Origin: Puccinia triticina
Lineage: Eukaryota; Basidiomycota; Pucciniomycetes; Pucciniales; Pucciniaceae
Length of the DNA: 64,000 nucleotides
Reading direction: 5' to 3'
Assembly: GCF_026914185.1 (NCBI RefSeq)
Contig: NC_070573.1
Span: 744,001-808,000 of the forward strand
This document shows positions 21,091-32,046 of the stretch, one piece after another. The position numbers and the translations under genes are program-made. Positions within the stretch are counted from its first letter, which is position 1, and every line of letters begins with the position of its first letter. The notes beneath the pieces were generated by a model. That model was not told where the DNA came from. It ran no database searches and saw nothing but the letters and a program-made list of their open reading frames with translations.

Positions 21091-21858
21091 ATGCCCAGGA
21101 AAGGTGCAGAAGATAATGATGTGGTCAGCAAGGATCTGAGAGTAATGAAAACGAGTGATGGAACACTGGATCATAATGACTTGACCCAATTCATCGGCCA
21201 TCCGCAATATGAACTTCTGAAGACTTTGAGCGAGGCCCTTGACTCTTGGAAATTGATGATCGATGAGCACTCCGAGCATATTAACAGGATCTCTGGAGCT
21301 CCTCAACCTGCGAGCGGAAGACAGCTGGAGAGACATGATGCGAAAGAGCCAGAACATGAGACTACTAACAAACAATTATTGAATGAGTTTGACATAAAGG
21401 GGCCCATCGAGAAACCTGAAGATCTTGAAATCAGGATCCTTGAAGAAACTTCATCTTGCCCAATTTGCCATGAACATTTTCAAGAGCCCAGAAGGGATAC
21501 CGAAGGACAGTGGGAATGGCAAACGCTCTACAGCTGCCCAGCGTGCAACATATGCTTCCACATCGCATGTCTCGACCAATGGCTTTCAACCAAAGATTTT
21601 CTAACAGCTTGCCCAACTTCTTGCCCAACTTGCAGGGCCGAAGTTGACAATGGTCGCCGCCGCACTGCGATTGAAAAACGAGTACTAACACCTCGGCGAC
21701 GCCCACAACCAGTACTGACATCTCCTCAGTCAGACGAAGAAGAAACACCAACACCTCGGTCACAAGGAGCTATAACACCTGGGCCACACCTTAACGAGTT
21801 CCCAGATCCAGAAGAGCTCTTTGGAGGTCCGGAATCACAATCAGCAAGCCATAAATGA
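21091..21858 (+). CDS. RING-type zinc-finger protein, probable E3 ubiquitin ligase
   Basis: Single 255-codon frame. The RING is at residues 123-181: C123-x2-C126, C152, C155, H157, C160 (CNICFHIACLDQWL, matching the C-x-H-x2-H-x2-C-L-x-x-W-L core of RING-H2 fingers, but with Cys one place off where His is usual), and the final CPTCR with C178 and C181. RING domains recruit E2 enzymes for ubiquitin transfer. The N-terminal 120 residues are charged and probably helical. The C-terminal tail is Pro/Arg/Thr-rich with TPR-type repeats. No membrane segment or signal peptide is seen. Small intronless RING proteins of this kind are common in rust genomes and sometimes multicopy; its repeat-rich setting allows either a host gene or an amplified family member. 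Substrate unknown. Confidence 0.75.
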   Translation: MPRKGAEDNDVVSKDLRVMKTSDGTLDHNDLTQFIGHPQYELLKTLSEALDSWKLMIDEHSEHINRISGAPQPASGRQLERHDAKEPEHETTNKQLLNEFDIKGPIEKPEDLEIRILEETSSCPICHEHFQEPRRDTEGQWEWQTLYSCPACNICFHIACLDQWLSTKDFLTACPTSCPTCRAEVDNGRRRTAIEKRVLTPRRRPQPVLTSPQSDEEETPTPRSQGAITPGPHLNEFPDPEELFGGPESQSASHK

Positions 21859-22773
21859 AATCTTGGCGTAGTGTGGGCCGATTTTTCTTTTGTTATATTC
21901 TTATAGGTTACTTTACTTATTCACACATAACAAGTTTATTTTAAATGAGAATTGATAATCGGAAGTAGGCGGGTTCCAAATCAGCTTGAGAGTGAGAGCC
22001 ATGTTTACGGTTCTTTCTAACTAAAATTGTAAAAGGTTTGAGTTGTACAACATAGGATGTTCAGAAAGGCCTGTATCAGGATGAATAAAAATGCCAATGT
22101 TGCTCAAAGTCACAAATAGACACCAACATCTCCCTCCAGAAGTAAATACATATCCAAATCCATTGTCCAAAGACAACACTGTCCTAGGTCAGCTTGTTGG
22201 TTGCCTACAAACTACAGCGTGGTAGATGCCATACTGTAGGCATCTACCATTTACATCACCTAACATACACATTTCCATTGTGATCTTGTGAAAGGGAGGA
22301 ATCCATTGGTTGGCATGAAGTTCTCACAAATTGACAAAGTATGTGAGTATATGTACTTAGATGGTGGATGCCTACAGATTCCTACAGTGTAGGTGCGGGG
22401 ACTTTGTGAGAGTGAACAGTCAGTTGATCTAGGACAGCAGTACCCCAATCATATACATCTATGCTGGGCAGAAAAAAAACCCTGAACAATTGGTTTTTTA
22501 TGTTTTATGTATTGTGATTCCAGGAATGCTTGGACAGATTTTTGAGCTATGAACTCAAAATCATGGAATCCTGACATTTGATTCCAGGTTTTCAGCCTTC
22601 CTGCTGGGCAAAAATAGGGGGCTGACATGCCAAGTTTGCAGCTGTGTTGGTCAGAAAACCAAAATTTTACCGGTGCTGTGGCTCAACAGCCATAACTTTA
22701 GCCCACTGAAAATATTGATTTTTTCAAGCTTAAGCGGAATCACAATATGTGCCATACAATCAGGCCAATACTA
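21859..22773. other. Spacer downstream of the RING gene
   Basis: AT-rich. It contains inverted phrases around GTAGGCATCTACC (22200-22400) and a weak AATAAA at 22084. No gene supported. Confidence 0.4.
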
Positions 22774-23860
22774 GGGGGTTTCAATATTGATCCAGGAAGC
22801 GTTCCAGTTTGGAGTTTCCAGGAAAAATGACTGAACTGGAACGCTTCCTGCGGACCTGATCTCCTTCTCCCTATCCACTTCCAGGACCTCCAGGACTGCA
22901 GGAAATCAGGAAAAATTTAACCAAATAAGAGAGCAATTGGACCTTTTTCTCAAACCCCGGTCCCCCGTTTTTTTTTGACACCTATCAAAAACCCGGCTCA
23001 CCGACTCACACCATCTTTGCCGCTACCTGACGCCAACTCTAACCACGTACACCACCCGCCATGCCACCCAAGAAGCAACAAACTCAGTCAGACAACACCG
23101 CCAGCCAAGCCAAGAAGAAGAAGGCCCCGGTAGCGTGGGACAAGGACGGCGAAAACGGTGGAGACTGCAGCATTCACATCCCCCCGACTGGCTCGCGGTC
23201 GAGGGGAATTATGAACGTTGGCGTGGTGATAATAAGACCGGTTCAACAAAGTCTGCTTTAGCAAACAAAATCTTAGGATTAATGGCCAATGCTGGTATCA
23301 CCCACCGAGACAAAAAGAGTGTGCAGGCTAAGATGCAGGAGCTTTGAAACTCATATTCAAAAGCTAGCGACTTCCTCCACAATAAGGGCTCTGGCCTCCA
23401 GGAGGATGACATAGCCAACAAAACAACTACCCTTCAAAGTAAGTATTTACAATCTATTTCAAGGTTCTCCTCCGCTGCAACTGACTATTGAACGTCTGTC
23501 AGTTGCGTTGACAAAAATTTGCAAGTACTGGGACTAGGGCTGGCCCCCGTTCCTGGCCTCTCCGGGTATACCCGCGGTCCGCCCCGCGGGTATAGGGCTC
23601 CGGGACGCCTCTTTGCCTGGACCATACCCGGCCTACCCAGCAGGTACGGTCTACGTGCGCCCTCAGAGATACCCAAGGGTATATCGGGTATCACACATAA
23701 AGTCTTTAGTTTTAATTTCAATCATCCATAATGGATGAGTTGAATGATTGTAACTACAGTAATGTGTAATAAGATTTAGGATGTTCAATCATCCTCACTG
23801 TACTTGTCATCATTGATGCCATCTTCATCATCGCCGTCGTTGGCATCGTTGCCATTGGAG

Positions 23861-26800
23861 TTATGCAAAGCTGTGTCGTCTTCTGGGTGGAGGGTAACGG
23901 TTCGTCTTCTGGGTGGAGGGTGCTGTGTCGTCTTCTGGGTGGAGGGTAACGGTAGAGGAGTCCATCATTTCGTCGAACTTCTGGTACCATTCCTTCAGAC
24001 AGAGAAGGTGCTCGATCGAAGAGCTGCCAAGACTATGTCTTTGAGAACCGATGATTGTCTTTAATTGCGAAACGACTCGTTCCAAAGGTGTGCTTGTCGC
24101 CGGGATACCAAGGAAACAGGTTGCCATCAAAGCAAGGCTGAAACGCTGCGCTGCGCTACAAAAAAGCGGTCTTTTAGCGCAGCGCAGCGGGGGAGCGCTA
24201 CGCGGCCAGGTCAAAAAGCGGTAGCGGGTCCCCGCTTCTTGCCAGACCCAAAAAGCGGTAGCGCAGCGGGCGGGGCCGCTACTTTCAGCGCAGCGCAGCC
24301 GCCACCAAAACCGCTGCGCTGCGCTTTTTGAAGCGCAGCGCTTTCACCCTTGATCAAATCCAAAGAAGGGTAGATTTTTTTGTTTCAAGACCAATAGGCA
24401 AGGATGTGGGGATGAATCCAGCCTAAACAATTCTCCTCTGGGTACATCCCCATGGTTATTGCATCGAAAAAAAAAAGAAGATGTACGTACATACTAGATT
24501 AACTACGTATATGTGCAGCTTCCGGCAGCCGGCACCTGCTTGCCAAGATCCAGGAATTGTTCCGGGCGGGCGAGCAGGTTACACGCACTTGCTGGGAAGA
24601 GCGGGTGCGCCTTTGTACTCGGCGGAGATGAATGTTCTTCAGCTCCTCCAGGCTGACCTACAACCTGCTTGAAGAGGAAGATTTCTCAGCAAGCAGGTGC
24701 AAGGTGTTTGCACCGGAGGAATCCTCCGGACGAGTGTAGACCTTGAAGCTTCTTTGCTTGCCGGGGATGATTCCGGAATCCAAGCAAGGGTCAATACTCA
24801 AAAGCCTCCTCCTTGGCGGTATCATTTTCCCGGTGAGGATATCATCTCTTCGGCTTGCCTGGAAAGATTCCTCCGGGACAAGTATGTACCTTGTACCTGC
24901 TTGCTGATGTCCTCAGCAAGCAGTCTTACCTTGTACCTGCTCGCTAAGAACCTCGGCAAGCAGGTACAACATCAAGGTACTTGCCAGGGAGGAACCATCT
25001 CCGTGTGGGTGCATGTACCTATGTATTCATCCTTGGAGCTTCTTCCGCTTGCCGGGCAGTGATTCCTGCCAAGACTCCTGCGAGAAGTTGAAGCGTGTGC
25101 CCGCTTCCCGGGAGCCGGAGGCCATGGCTTGCCAGCATGCCAGTGAGAAATCCCAGCACGCGCTTGCTTGGCTATGAAAGGGTATATGGTTATGTAATTG
25201 CTCATCCATGGTTGCGTTTTTTTAGTTGTACATAATTCTTGACAACCATTTTCATTTATGATTGTTTAGGCTACATTCAGGTACGCGGCAAGGATGTTGC
25301 AGCTTGGCCTCTCATTTACCTCAGCAATGTACTGATTGATCTCAGCCGTCAAGTCGTTGGCAACCAAAGCTTTGCCAAATATGTCTGCCTCGATCACGCT
25401 CAGTTTTGGGGTCTTTGCCGACTTGGCTGATTTGCTGGCACTGGAAGCGTTGTCTATAGCAGTACCAGTCCGACTGGGACTTCTATCATAGCTTTTGGCC
25501 TCGGCCCGGAAGATTTTCATTGCTTTCTCCAGCGTAATGTCTGATATTTTATGAGCAGCAAAGAAACCTTTGTTTTCTTCAAAGTAGCTTAGTTTGATTC
25601 GAGGATTGAGAATCATTGCACAGATTGGGGCCAGTTTCTCTAACGCTAGGATGAGGTATTTGGATAGCTTTGCCACCATCTCATCGGCAGCTGGAATGAG
25701 TTGTTCCAAGTTATACTTCAATCGGACTTGATAAATGGTCTTTATCAGTGAAATGTAAATTGGAAGGGCCATTGTTAGTTTTGGGTACTTTGAGCAACAG
25801 AGTATATTTGTAACCTTGTGGAGTGGTGCCAAGAACTCGGTCATCTGCTTGAGTTTTTCCCATTCAACATCAAGGAGGGCAAATTTGGCTACCTCGCCCT
25901 TCGAACCGCAGTAGACCGATCTGAGTTTCAGTGCACGTTCAAGCATCAAGTAGGTGGAGTTCCAACAAGTGCAAACATCCAACACCAAAGTCATGTTCTT
26001 GATGGGGCGAGCACGTCGAGATTGGCTGTTTACAAATTCTATGACAGCTTGAAACCCTTCACGACGTTGAGGTGATCCTCGGACATAGGTTGCAAGACCG
26101 TGGATTCGAGAGATGATTGTCTGAAGGTCAACACTAGATCCATCCGGGCGATCCAGGATTGAGTTGAGATCCATCTTATTCAGTGTAACTTTGTGTTCAG
26201 CATTGTGTTTGCTAAGTACATTCTCAAAAGCTTTGAGACCATCATGGGCGGCGAGGTTGATGACATGGGCCATGCAGCCCAACAACTGTTCATTTGCAAA
26301 GAAAACCCCGCCCAATCGTTTTTCAACTTGTGTCGCTAGTGTGGAGTTGCTCGATGCATTGTCAGCTGTGATGCAGTTCAAAGCATCAGAAATTTCAATT
26401 TCAAGCAGGCGATCAGCAAAAGTATTGCCAAAATTTTGGCCAGTGTGACGACCTAGGTTGCATTATACATATCAATTTGAATTCTTTTATTATTATTTGT
26501 AAACAAAATACCCACCAGTCACCGGTGGCATTCCAACAAGAACATCCAAAATCTTCCAATCCAAGGTAATTCCGTGTGCTGTGATGGCCATGAAAGCCTT
26601 TGCATCCGGCGAGGTCCATGCGTCAACGCTGTAGGAGAGATACTTCATCTGTTGGAGCTAGTCCTGGAGATGGTTCCGGGGGCAACATAAAGCATGTCAA
26701 CCTCTCTGGAGATGCATTTCCTTCTGAATTCCATGTTGGAGGTTGCTGGATTGAGCAACTCCAAGAGATGCTTGAAGGACTTCTGATCAACGATCAAGTA

Positions 26801-27331
26801 CGGCAAGTCAGCCTTGGCAACGAGGTATGTGATGGCTTGTTTCAGCAGATCACCTTTGAGTACAGGCTATAGGAGAGAGACAAGCTATAACTTTCAACCA
26901 CCCAAAAAAGCCTCAAGTGCGGTAAAAATAAAACTTACCCGCTGCTCAACACGTTGACGTTTCAATAAGTTGGGGAGCAACAGCTGATTCGTCTTTTCCT
27001 GGATAGGTGGTAATATTTGGTGAAGCCGTCAAAGGTGTTCACTCATGGACTTCTTACTTCCAGTTGGGTCTTGTCGCAAAATCTGATTGCACAGGGAGTT
27101 TTTCTTCTTGGTAGTTACTCGGCATTGTACCTTTTTGCCGTCCTTGGTAACCTTGAAGTGCTCCCAAACCCAACTTCTCTGCAAGGGAGTGGTGGCATCC
27201 GTCTCCGAATCAACTTTTTGGTTTTTGGAGCGGTCTTCCTTAGGTGTTTCGATCACATCAATTTCTTCTTGATCTTCAATGATTCGAATCATGCTGCTGT
27301 GGTATTGAGGAAGCCAAAGAAGGTCATACAT
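23861..27331 (-). pseudogene. hAT-family transposase (BED finger, RNase-H-like core, dimerisation domain), degenerate
   Basis: Order on the minus strand: a BED-type zinc-finger region at 27331-27029 (RSWVWEHF, C...C...SMSEHL); a segment at about 26870-26640 (LKQAITYLVAKADLPYLIVD) ending in a stop; a core exon with VDAWTSPDAKAFMAITAHG; an intron at about 26455-26520 whose removal yields PVTGGRHTGQNFG; the main frame 26381-25266 with TADNASSN, CMAHVINLAA and CWNSTYLML; and, after a 1.1-kb interruption, the hAT dimerisation motif LGIPATSTPLERVVSQL at about 24160-24000. hAT transposases cut and paste DNA using a DDE catalytic triad. Stops, frame breaks and the interruption make this copy inactive. 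Confidence 0.88.
24147..25262. repeat. ~1.1-kb block interrupting the hAT transposase
   Basis: Non-homologous to the transposase and separating its catalytic core from the dimerisation domain. It starts with AGCGCAGCGCAGCG-type repeats (24147-24340) and continues with CTGCTTGCC/GCAAGCAGGT inverted phrases (24500-25180), distantly like the GCGAGCAGG arrays at 32, 46 and 62 kb. No clear terminal repeats or target duplication. Confidence 0.55.
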
Positions 27332-27855
27332 GTGGTGCTGAGTCCTGACCTTCTTTGACTTCCCCCTGGGCCTCTACTGTCTACAGGCCGTACCCACGGG
27401 AATCGGGAACGGGATGCGGGTATACCCGCGGGACGGCGGGTATACCCGTTGCCCATCAATCCCGCGGGTACCCTGATACTGTTCCCAATTCCTGCGGGTA
27501 CGGCTCGGGCTACTTGATTTTGGTACCCAAGTGACGGGTATACCCAAAGGACGGGCGCCGGGCTAGCTCAGAGTGGCCGGGTACCCCGCGGGATCCAGCC
27601 CTAACTGGGACAAACTCAGTTTGATCATGGGTACATGAACTGTTGCAACCCCCTTGCACACCATCACATCTCATGAAATGCTTGTACCTAATCTTCTTTG
27701 GGATGACTCACCCTTGCCTGAGGTCCGTGATCCCAAGGCCTTACAAGATTGTTCCAATAAAAATACTTGTGTCAGCTCTGAGCCAAATGATAATCCAACT
27801 GACAACAACAAGCAAGATGATCCTGACACGGGCCAAACATCTTTGCCCGGTCCAA

Positions 27856-27885
27856 TACTACTGGCCGCCGCGGCGGCCAGTAGTA
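27856..27885. repeat. Perfect 30-bp GC-rich palindrome
   Basis: TACTACTGGCCGCCG is followed immediately by its exact reverse complement. It lies in the remnant of the MPPKK-type TE gene. Confidence 0.9.
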
Positions 27886-27987
27886 GACAACATAAGCCAA
27901 AAAGTAGGTGCTACCTTGGGCAGTGCTGTGATTGATGCCATGATGTTTCATCACGGCAAGTATTTTGGCACAGATTTGTGTCCTTAA

Positions 27988-29091
27988 AAGTGTTGTGCAC
28001 CACCAAGCATAGTTGTCATTCATGGCAAGTGTCAGCCTGTAGGTAACTAACTGTGTCTGAGAGGGTTGTTACTAGCAAGATGATAGTGTAATATGCCAAG
28101 GATGGGCCAATGGGTTTGTGGTAAGACCTGTAAAAGGTTTCACTCTATCAGTAATCTTGACTGAGAGGCTTGCTCAATTAAGGCGCATCCAGATCAACAC
28201 AGGGTGTTAATAGGCATCCAAGGAATAACTCAACTTGGGTTCGTGGTTTTACCTACAGAAAGGTAAGGGTATTCAAGAGTTGATGTTATTCCTGAATTAA
28301 AAGATGGGTGAGAATGAAGGCACTGTTTAACTATGTATGTGTTAAACCTTGCTATAATAATATTCTGAGGGATAAACAGTCCTGGGGGGCGTGTTTATAT
28401 AGAGGGGAAAAGAGCAGGAGGGAACATGCGGCGCTTGGAGGCGCTTCAGGACCAGGGGGGAACTGGAAGCGCTCAAGGGAAGCAGATCCTCATGAGGATC
28501 AACATTGGAAATGATCAGGGCAGTGTAATGATCAGTACTGATCCTAGATCAGTAGCTGTGCACACTAGCTGATCATAACCAATCAGTGATTCTATTCAGT
28601 GCTCTTTGAATTGGATTACATCATGTATTGTTTATGTATTTATATCATAACCAATATATTATGTAAATGGGGACTAAGGCGTAACAGGGGATAAATGAGT
28701 GATACCTGTCTTGGGGTATTTCACGTGTACAGTAATATTACAATGTATTGTAATCTTACTGTTGCACGTAACTTAACTCTCATAACAACAGTACATTATG
28801 GTAAATGCATTTAACTATGGTTATCTGTAATGTAATGTATAACAGGAGTACATTCTTAAGCTTGTATCTAATGATATACATATGTAATAAAGGTGTAAAA
28901 GGAATGTACTATATGTAATGTGAACAATTGCAGGTACTTGGTACGTGTAAGGTACTGTGACATGTACTCTGTGGCTGACAGAAAGCCAGTCGAGGAGGAC
29001 AGTGATGCTGTCTGGCCAATCATTAACACCGTCGGCGTCCCAGGGGATTCCACAAGGTCTTGATGAAATTTTTGGGAAATTTATCAAATAG
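27988..29091. other. Repeat-derived spacer, no gene
   Basis: AT-rich, with many stops and no domains. It probably includes internal TE sequence. Nothing recognised as coding or structural RNA. Confidence 0.4.
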
Positions 29092-29168
29092 GGGTGATGA
29101 ATGTGAGGTTTGAAACTGATGAAAAAAGGACCAGAAAGTCCGATGTGGTGAGATGAACTTGTGGTTGT

Positions 29169-29199
<31 letters not shown>

Positions 29200-29343
29200 G
29201 GGGAAGGGGGGAGGTGGCCTTCCAGGACCCCAAAGGCATGGGACAAAATATTTTGAACCTGATAATGCTTTCCAGGTGTTGTTCTCCTGGGTTTGAATGC
29301 ATGAAGGTCCCCTTTCTGGGAGTCTCAATGTAGAACCACCCAA
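29092..29343. repeat. TE-internal block shared with 49056-49275, with GT/G microsatellite
   Basis: Shared phrases include ACCCCAAAGGCATGGGACAAAA, GTTCTCCTGGGTT and TCTCAATGTAGAACC. This copy has an expanded GT run followed by a poly-G tract of more than 20 bases at about 29165-29203. Confidence 0.8.
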
Positions 29344-29345
29344 AC

Positions 29346-29425
29346 TTAACACAAGTCCCTCACTGCTGCGGGCGTCTGGTCTTGCAAAGCAAGCCTCTGA
29401 TAGCCCTCAGCAGGAGGGACTTGCG
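29346..29425. repeat. Foldback hairpin repeat, TTAACACAAGTCCCTC family
   Basis: Inverted ends TTAACACAAGTCCCTC and GGAGGGACTTGCG. Related hairpins lie at 46243-46298, 47554-47637, 54923-55005 and 56806-56888, most of them ending GGGACTT...GTTAAGTT. Confidence 0.65.
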
Positions 29426-29879
29426 CCTTATCAACCTGTTTTGTGGGGGCTAGAATCTAAATTTTGGTGGCAGGAATATTCAAACCTTTATAATTCCTTG
29501 CTTCCATAACATTTGGTGAAATAAATTTGCTTGGGTGACAGCCCTGCTTCTTGCCATCATCTCCACCAAAACTGTGCTTGATCATGATGATTCTTCAACC
29601 CCAAATAAATTTCCTTGGTAAATCAGACATTGCAATCCTTTGTACTTTCTTTACAGAGGGGGTCCGTGAGGATCTCAGCAGGTCCAAGCTCACAGACTTA
29701 TATACATATTTTTTTTTTGAGTTGCAGTTTACTTTCAGGCTTTCACAAGACGGCATCAATGTGATTGGCCTGCATATAAACATCTACTTTTCCAGTTGGC
29801 CAATCACCCATAGCAATCGTCAACCAAATGGAAAATAATCCATTGGTCAACCCAATGGACCATAATCCAGCTCATCCGC
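29426..29879. other. Spacer between repeats, no gene
   Basis: AT-rich. An open + frame at 29551-29838 has no domain. Nothing supported. Confidence 0.35.
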
Positions 29880-31178
29880 TGTGGTGCTCCATTGGTGTGA
29901 CAATGCCAAAAGCACATTGCAGAGGTATTGAGACAGCATAGATACAGCTATCATTCATTATAAGAGGAGGAAGTTATATATAATACAAGCAGTGTATGTG
30001 TTGATAGGAGGAATGGATTCATTACAGATACAGACAGATGGATGAGGGATAGTGTTAGCACGGACGGAACGGCAGACTAGGATCATGTAGGATGGACGGC
30101 GTGATCAGGGATGGAATGGAGGACCATGACTAGGTAGGATGGCAGGGAGGTGGAAGGATGTTATCAATAGAAGAGGTGGAAGGTATTGGGAGCACATGTC
30201 TCAACCAGGAATGGAAGGGAGGATGGTGTGGTGTATCAAGTAAGGCAGTGTTGTAAGGGTATATTATCTTTATAAGGGTGGTATATTACTTTATAAGGGT
30301 CTAGGATTCAGTATGATGGGATATGGATGTAAGTATTAATTAGGGAGGAGGAAGAAGGAAGGATGGAGCAAGGTGGGAGGAGAGGCTTTGACCCCCAATA
30401 TTCTGGATGGAAGAAGGCAACAGCTGGACATGCAGGCATATGGTAGGTTACGGAAGGTTGTTTGGGTCACCTAGCAACACATGATATCATGCAGTGCAGC
30501 ATATGCAGGCAGATAAGGTGTTCAAGGAGCCTGCCTGCAGGATCAATTACATCATTGTTTGGCAGGCAGTGCAACACATGCATATATTGCTGTGCAACTG
30601 ATATCCCCTCCTGCAGAATCCATTACCTCATTGTTTGGCAGGCAGTGCAACACATGCATATCTTGCTGTGCAACTGATATCCCCTGCAGAAAATAGCCCT
30701 CACAAGGAGTTCCCCTGGAGCTAAATTCCCTCACCCTTCAATATATAAGGAGGCCTCTTTCCCCCCCTCATCAGATCTTTTCCCCATCAGCCTACAGAGG
30801 TTTGGTCACAGTGGTTAGTTTAGTTACAGTGGTAGTTTAGTGGTATTTTAGTGGTAGTGGTAGTGGTAGTGGTAGTGTTAAGTTTGAGTCAGTAGTAGTA
30901 GTAGTAGTCAGGAGCTCTAGTAGTAATTAAAGTGCCTTATCAAGAGATTGTTAAGGAAGAGATTATTACCAACTTCATCAACAACAATTATAACAAGTAG
31001 TAGTAGTGTAGTAGCAACCAGGAGCTCTAGTATTGATTAAAGTGCCTTATCAAGAGATTGCTTAAGGAAGAGATCATTACCAACCTTCTCATCAACAACC
31101 CAACATCAACAACAATTGTATTTTACATAATTGATCCCACTGGATTACATTATCCCTCCAGCATCAGAAGTTGTAACA
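29880..31178. repeat. LTR-like repeat, copy A (~1.3 kb)
   Basis: Colinear with 62120-64000: shared start TGTGG..TGCT then CAATGCCAAAAGC, shared CTTTGACCCCCAA, shared ATGCAGGCAGATAAGGTGT, an AATAT(A)TAA-GGAG TATA-like box and TTCCCCATCA..CTACA. It starts TG and here ends TTGTAACA. Promoter-like features plus TG...CA suggest an LTR. Expected 5-bp duplications were not found at these boundaries, so the exact ends are uncertain. It contains GTA/GTG trinucleotide tracts (30830-30920) and a tandem ~80-bp duplication at 30550-30690. Confidence 0.55.
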
Positions 31179-31479
31179 GATCTGCAAGAATAGTGATTTG
31201 AGGAATCTAGGTCTGATAGAGATTACTATACAAAAGTAAGATCTATCTTGGAATCAGCCACATCTTTATAAATATTGATTACAAGACTCTTAGTTATTTG
31301 CATAGTACCATTAGAGGGGCAGGTCTTTCAAACCACCCGTAAGTTGTAATAGCCTTTCAACCTATTAGCAATTTATTTCCCCCTCAGAGGATATTTTCAC
31401 CAAATAAACATTTAGTGTCCCACAAGAGTCCCTACACCGCCAAAGGTTCCTCCTCATCTTTGCCTCAAACACCAGAAAG
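31179..31479. other. Spacer, nothing recognised
   Basis: AT-rich sequence between the LTR-like repeat and the DUF6589-like fragment. Confidence 0.35.
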
Positions 31480-31713
31480 TACTGCATGTTTGGGATCATG
31501 ACCTCACTCAATCTCAACCCAAAGAAGTTCCTCAAGGCTTTTCTCACCAACTATCATACCAATGTGAAGATCTGCCATGCGCTATGGCGTTCCCCCGAGG
31601 GATGGCAATTGACCAGGGAGATCTTGAATGAAATCGGCAAGAAAGTGGTTGAAAATGGCCACAAAGGAAGCTTCATCACCGTATCTTTCCCTTGCACGGT
31701 TTTGGATCAATGA
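31480..31713 (+). pseudogene. N-terminal fragment of a DUF6589-like protein
   Basis: The open frame reads LNPKKFLKAFLTN and HALWRSPEGWQLTREILNEI. It aligns by eye with LTPKKFIVAFLTG and WGTCDGWPSMLKMIQTVK in the better preserved DUF6589-type gene at 45.5-45.8 kb. Only this short N-terminal region is present. The antisense frame over 31582-32010 is treated as a shadow. Confidence 0.45.
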
Positions 31714-32046
31714 ATACAGTGCCTTTGACTTGAGTTTAGTTATTGATTGGGGCAGAGTCAGCAATTTCTTAACTGGAACTGGCCATGGATCTGCTTCATT
31801 GTCCTCTTGCCCTGACTCTTTGGAGAATATTGAACTGGTCTCAGAATCAACCGCAGACATGACTAAAGCAAGGCAGGATTGGGACTGCTCTTTCAAAGGC
31901 TGGTTTCTCTCCGGCTGTTTGATAGGATGCCAGTTTCTCTCTGGCATACTGTGTGTACGCTTCCACTCCAGCATAATGCATGGTGATCTAGCAATCTGAG
32001 TGTGAAACAACGATCACATAATTATGAGGTTCTGTGCATTACCACC

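Larger units (their letters stand above)
23535..27603 (-). mobile_element. Complete hAT transposon, 4069 bp, with 8-bp target duplication
   Basis: It begins TAGGGCTGGCCCCCG and ends GGGATCCAGCCCTA. ACTGGGAC is repeated exactly on both sides (23527-23534, 27604-27611). The subterminal regions (about 150-250 bp each) are packed with CCCGCGGGTA motifs, the usual arrangement of hAT transposase-binding sites. The body encodes a degenerate hAT transposase on the minus strand. Insertion was into a coding exon of the surrounding TA-flanked element. Confidence 0.95.
23061..27987 (+). pseudogene. TE protein with MPPKKQQ N-terminus and putative DNA-binding region, split by an hAT insertion
   Basis: The frame opens MPPKKQQTQ followed by a Lys-rich stretch. 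After a frameshift near 23190 it continues DWLAVEGNYERWRGDNKTG...ALANKILGLM, reaches a stop at 23345-23347 and then reads NSYSKASDFLHNKGSGLQE. A further segment reads KICKYWDKLSLIMGT only if 23535-27603 plus one copy of the duplication is removed; then come LLWDDSPLPEV and PKSR...LG at 27670-27930. I recall similar sequences as a recurrent family in Puccinia genomes. The W-x-x-x-NYERWRG region may be a Myb/SANT-like DNA-binding helix set (inference). No DDE transposase residues were recognised. Clearly inactive here. Confidence 0.6.
22774..29343 (+). mobile_element. TA-flanked TIR element with MPPKK protein; interrupted and 3'-eroded
   Basis: The left end, TA then GGGGGTTTCAATATTGATCC, matches the left end of the complete element at 48287-49354. 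Coding remnants run from 23061. Downstream of the hAT insertion, the internal block at 29092-29340 matches 49056-49275 of the other element, which lies just before that element's right end. The expected right TIR is missing here and a hairpin repeat sits at that point. The end coordinate is therefore the last recognisable homologous base, not a true terminus. Confidence 0.65.

Noticed and set aside
28821..29352. Overlapping minus-strand frames of 109-141 codons
   Set aside because: Generated by the poly-C/CA tract opposite the GT/G microsatellite; low complexity.
31582..32010. 142-codon minus-strand frame
   Set aside because: Overlaps the DUF6589-like fragment on the plus strand, which has a recognisable relative; no domain seen on the minus frame.
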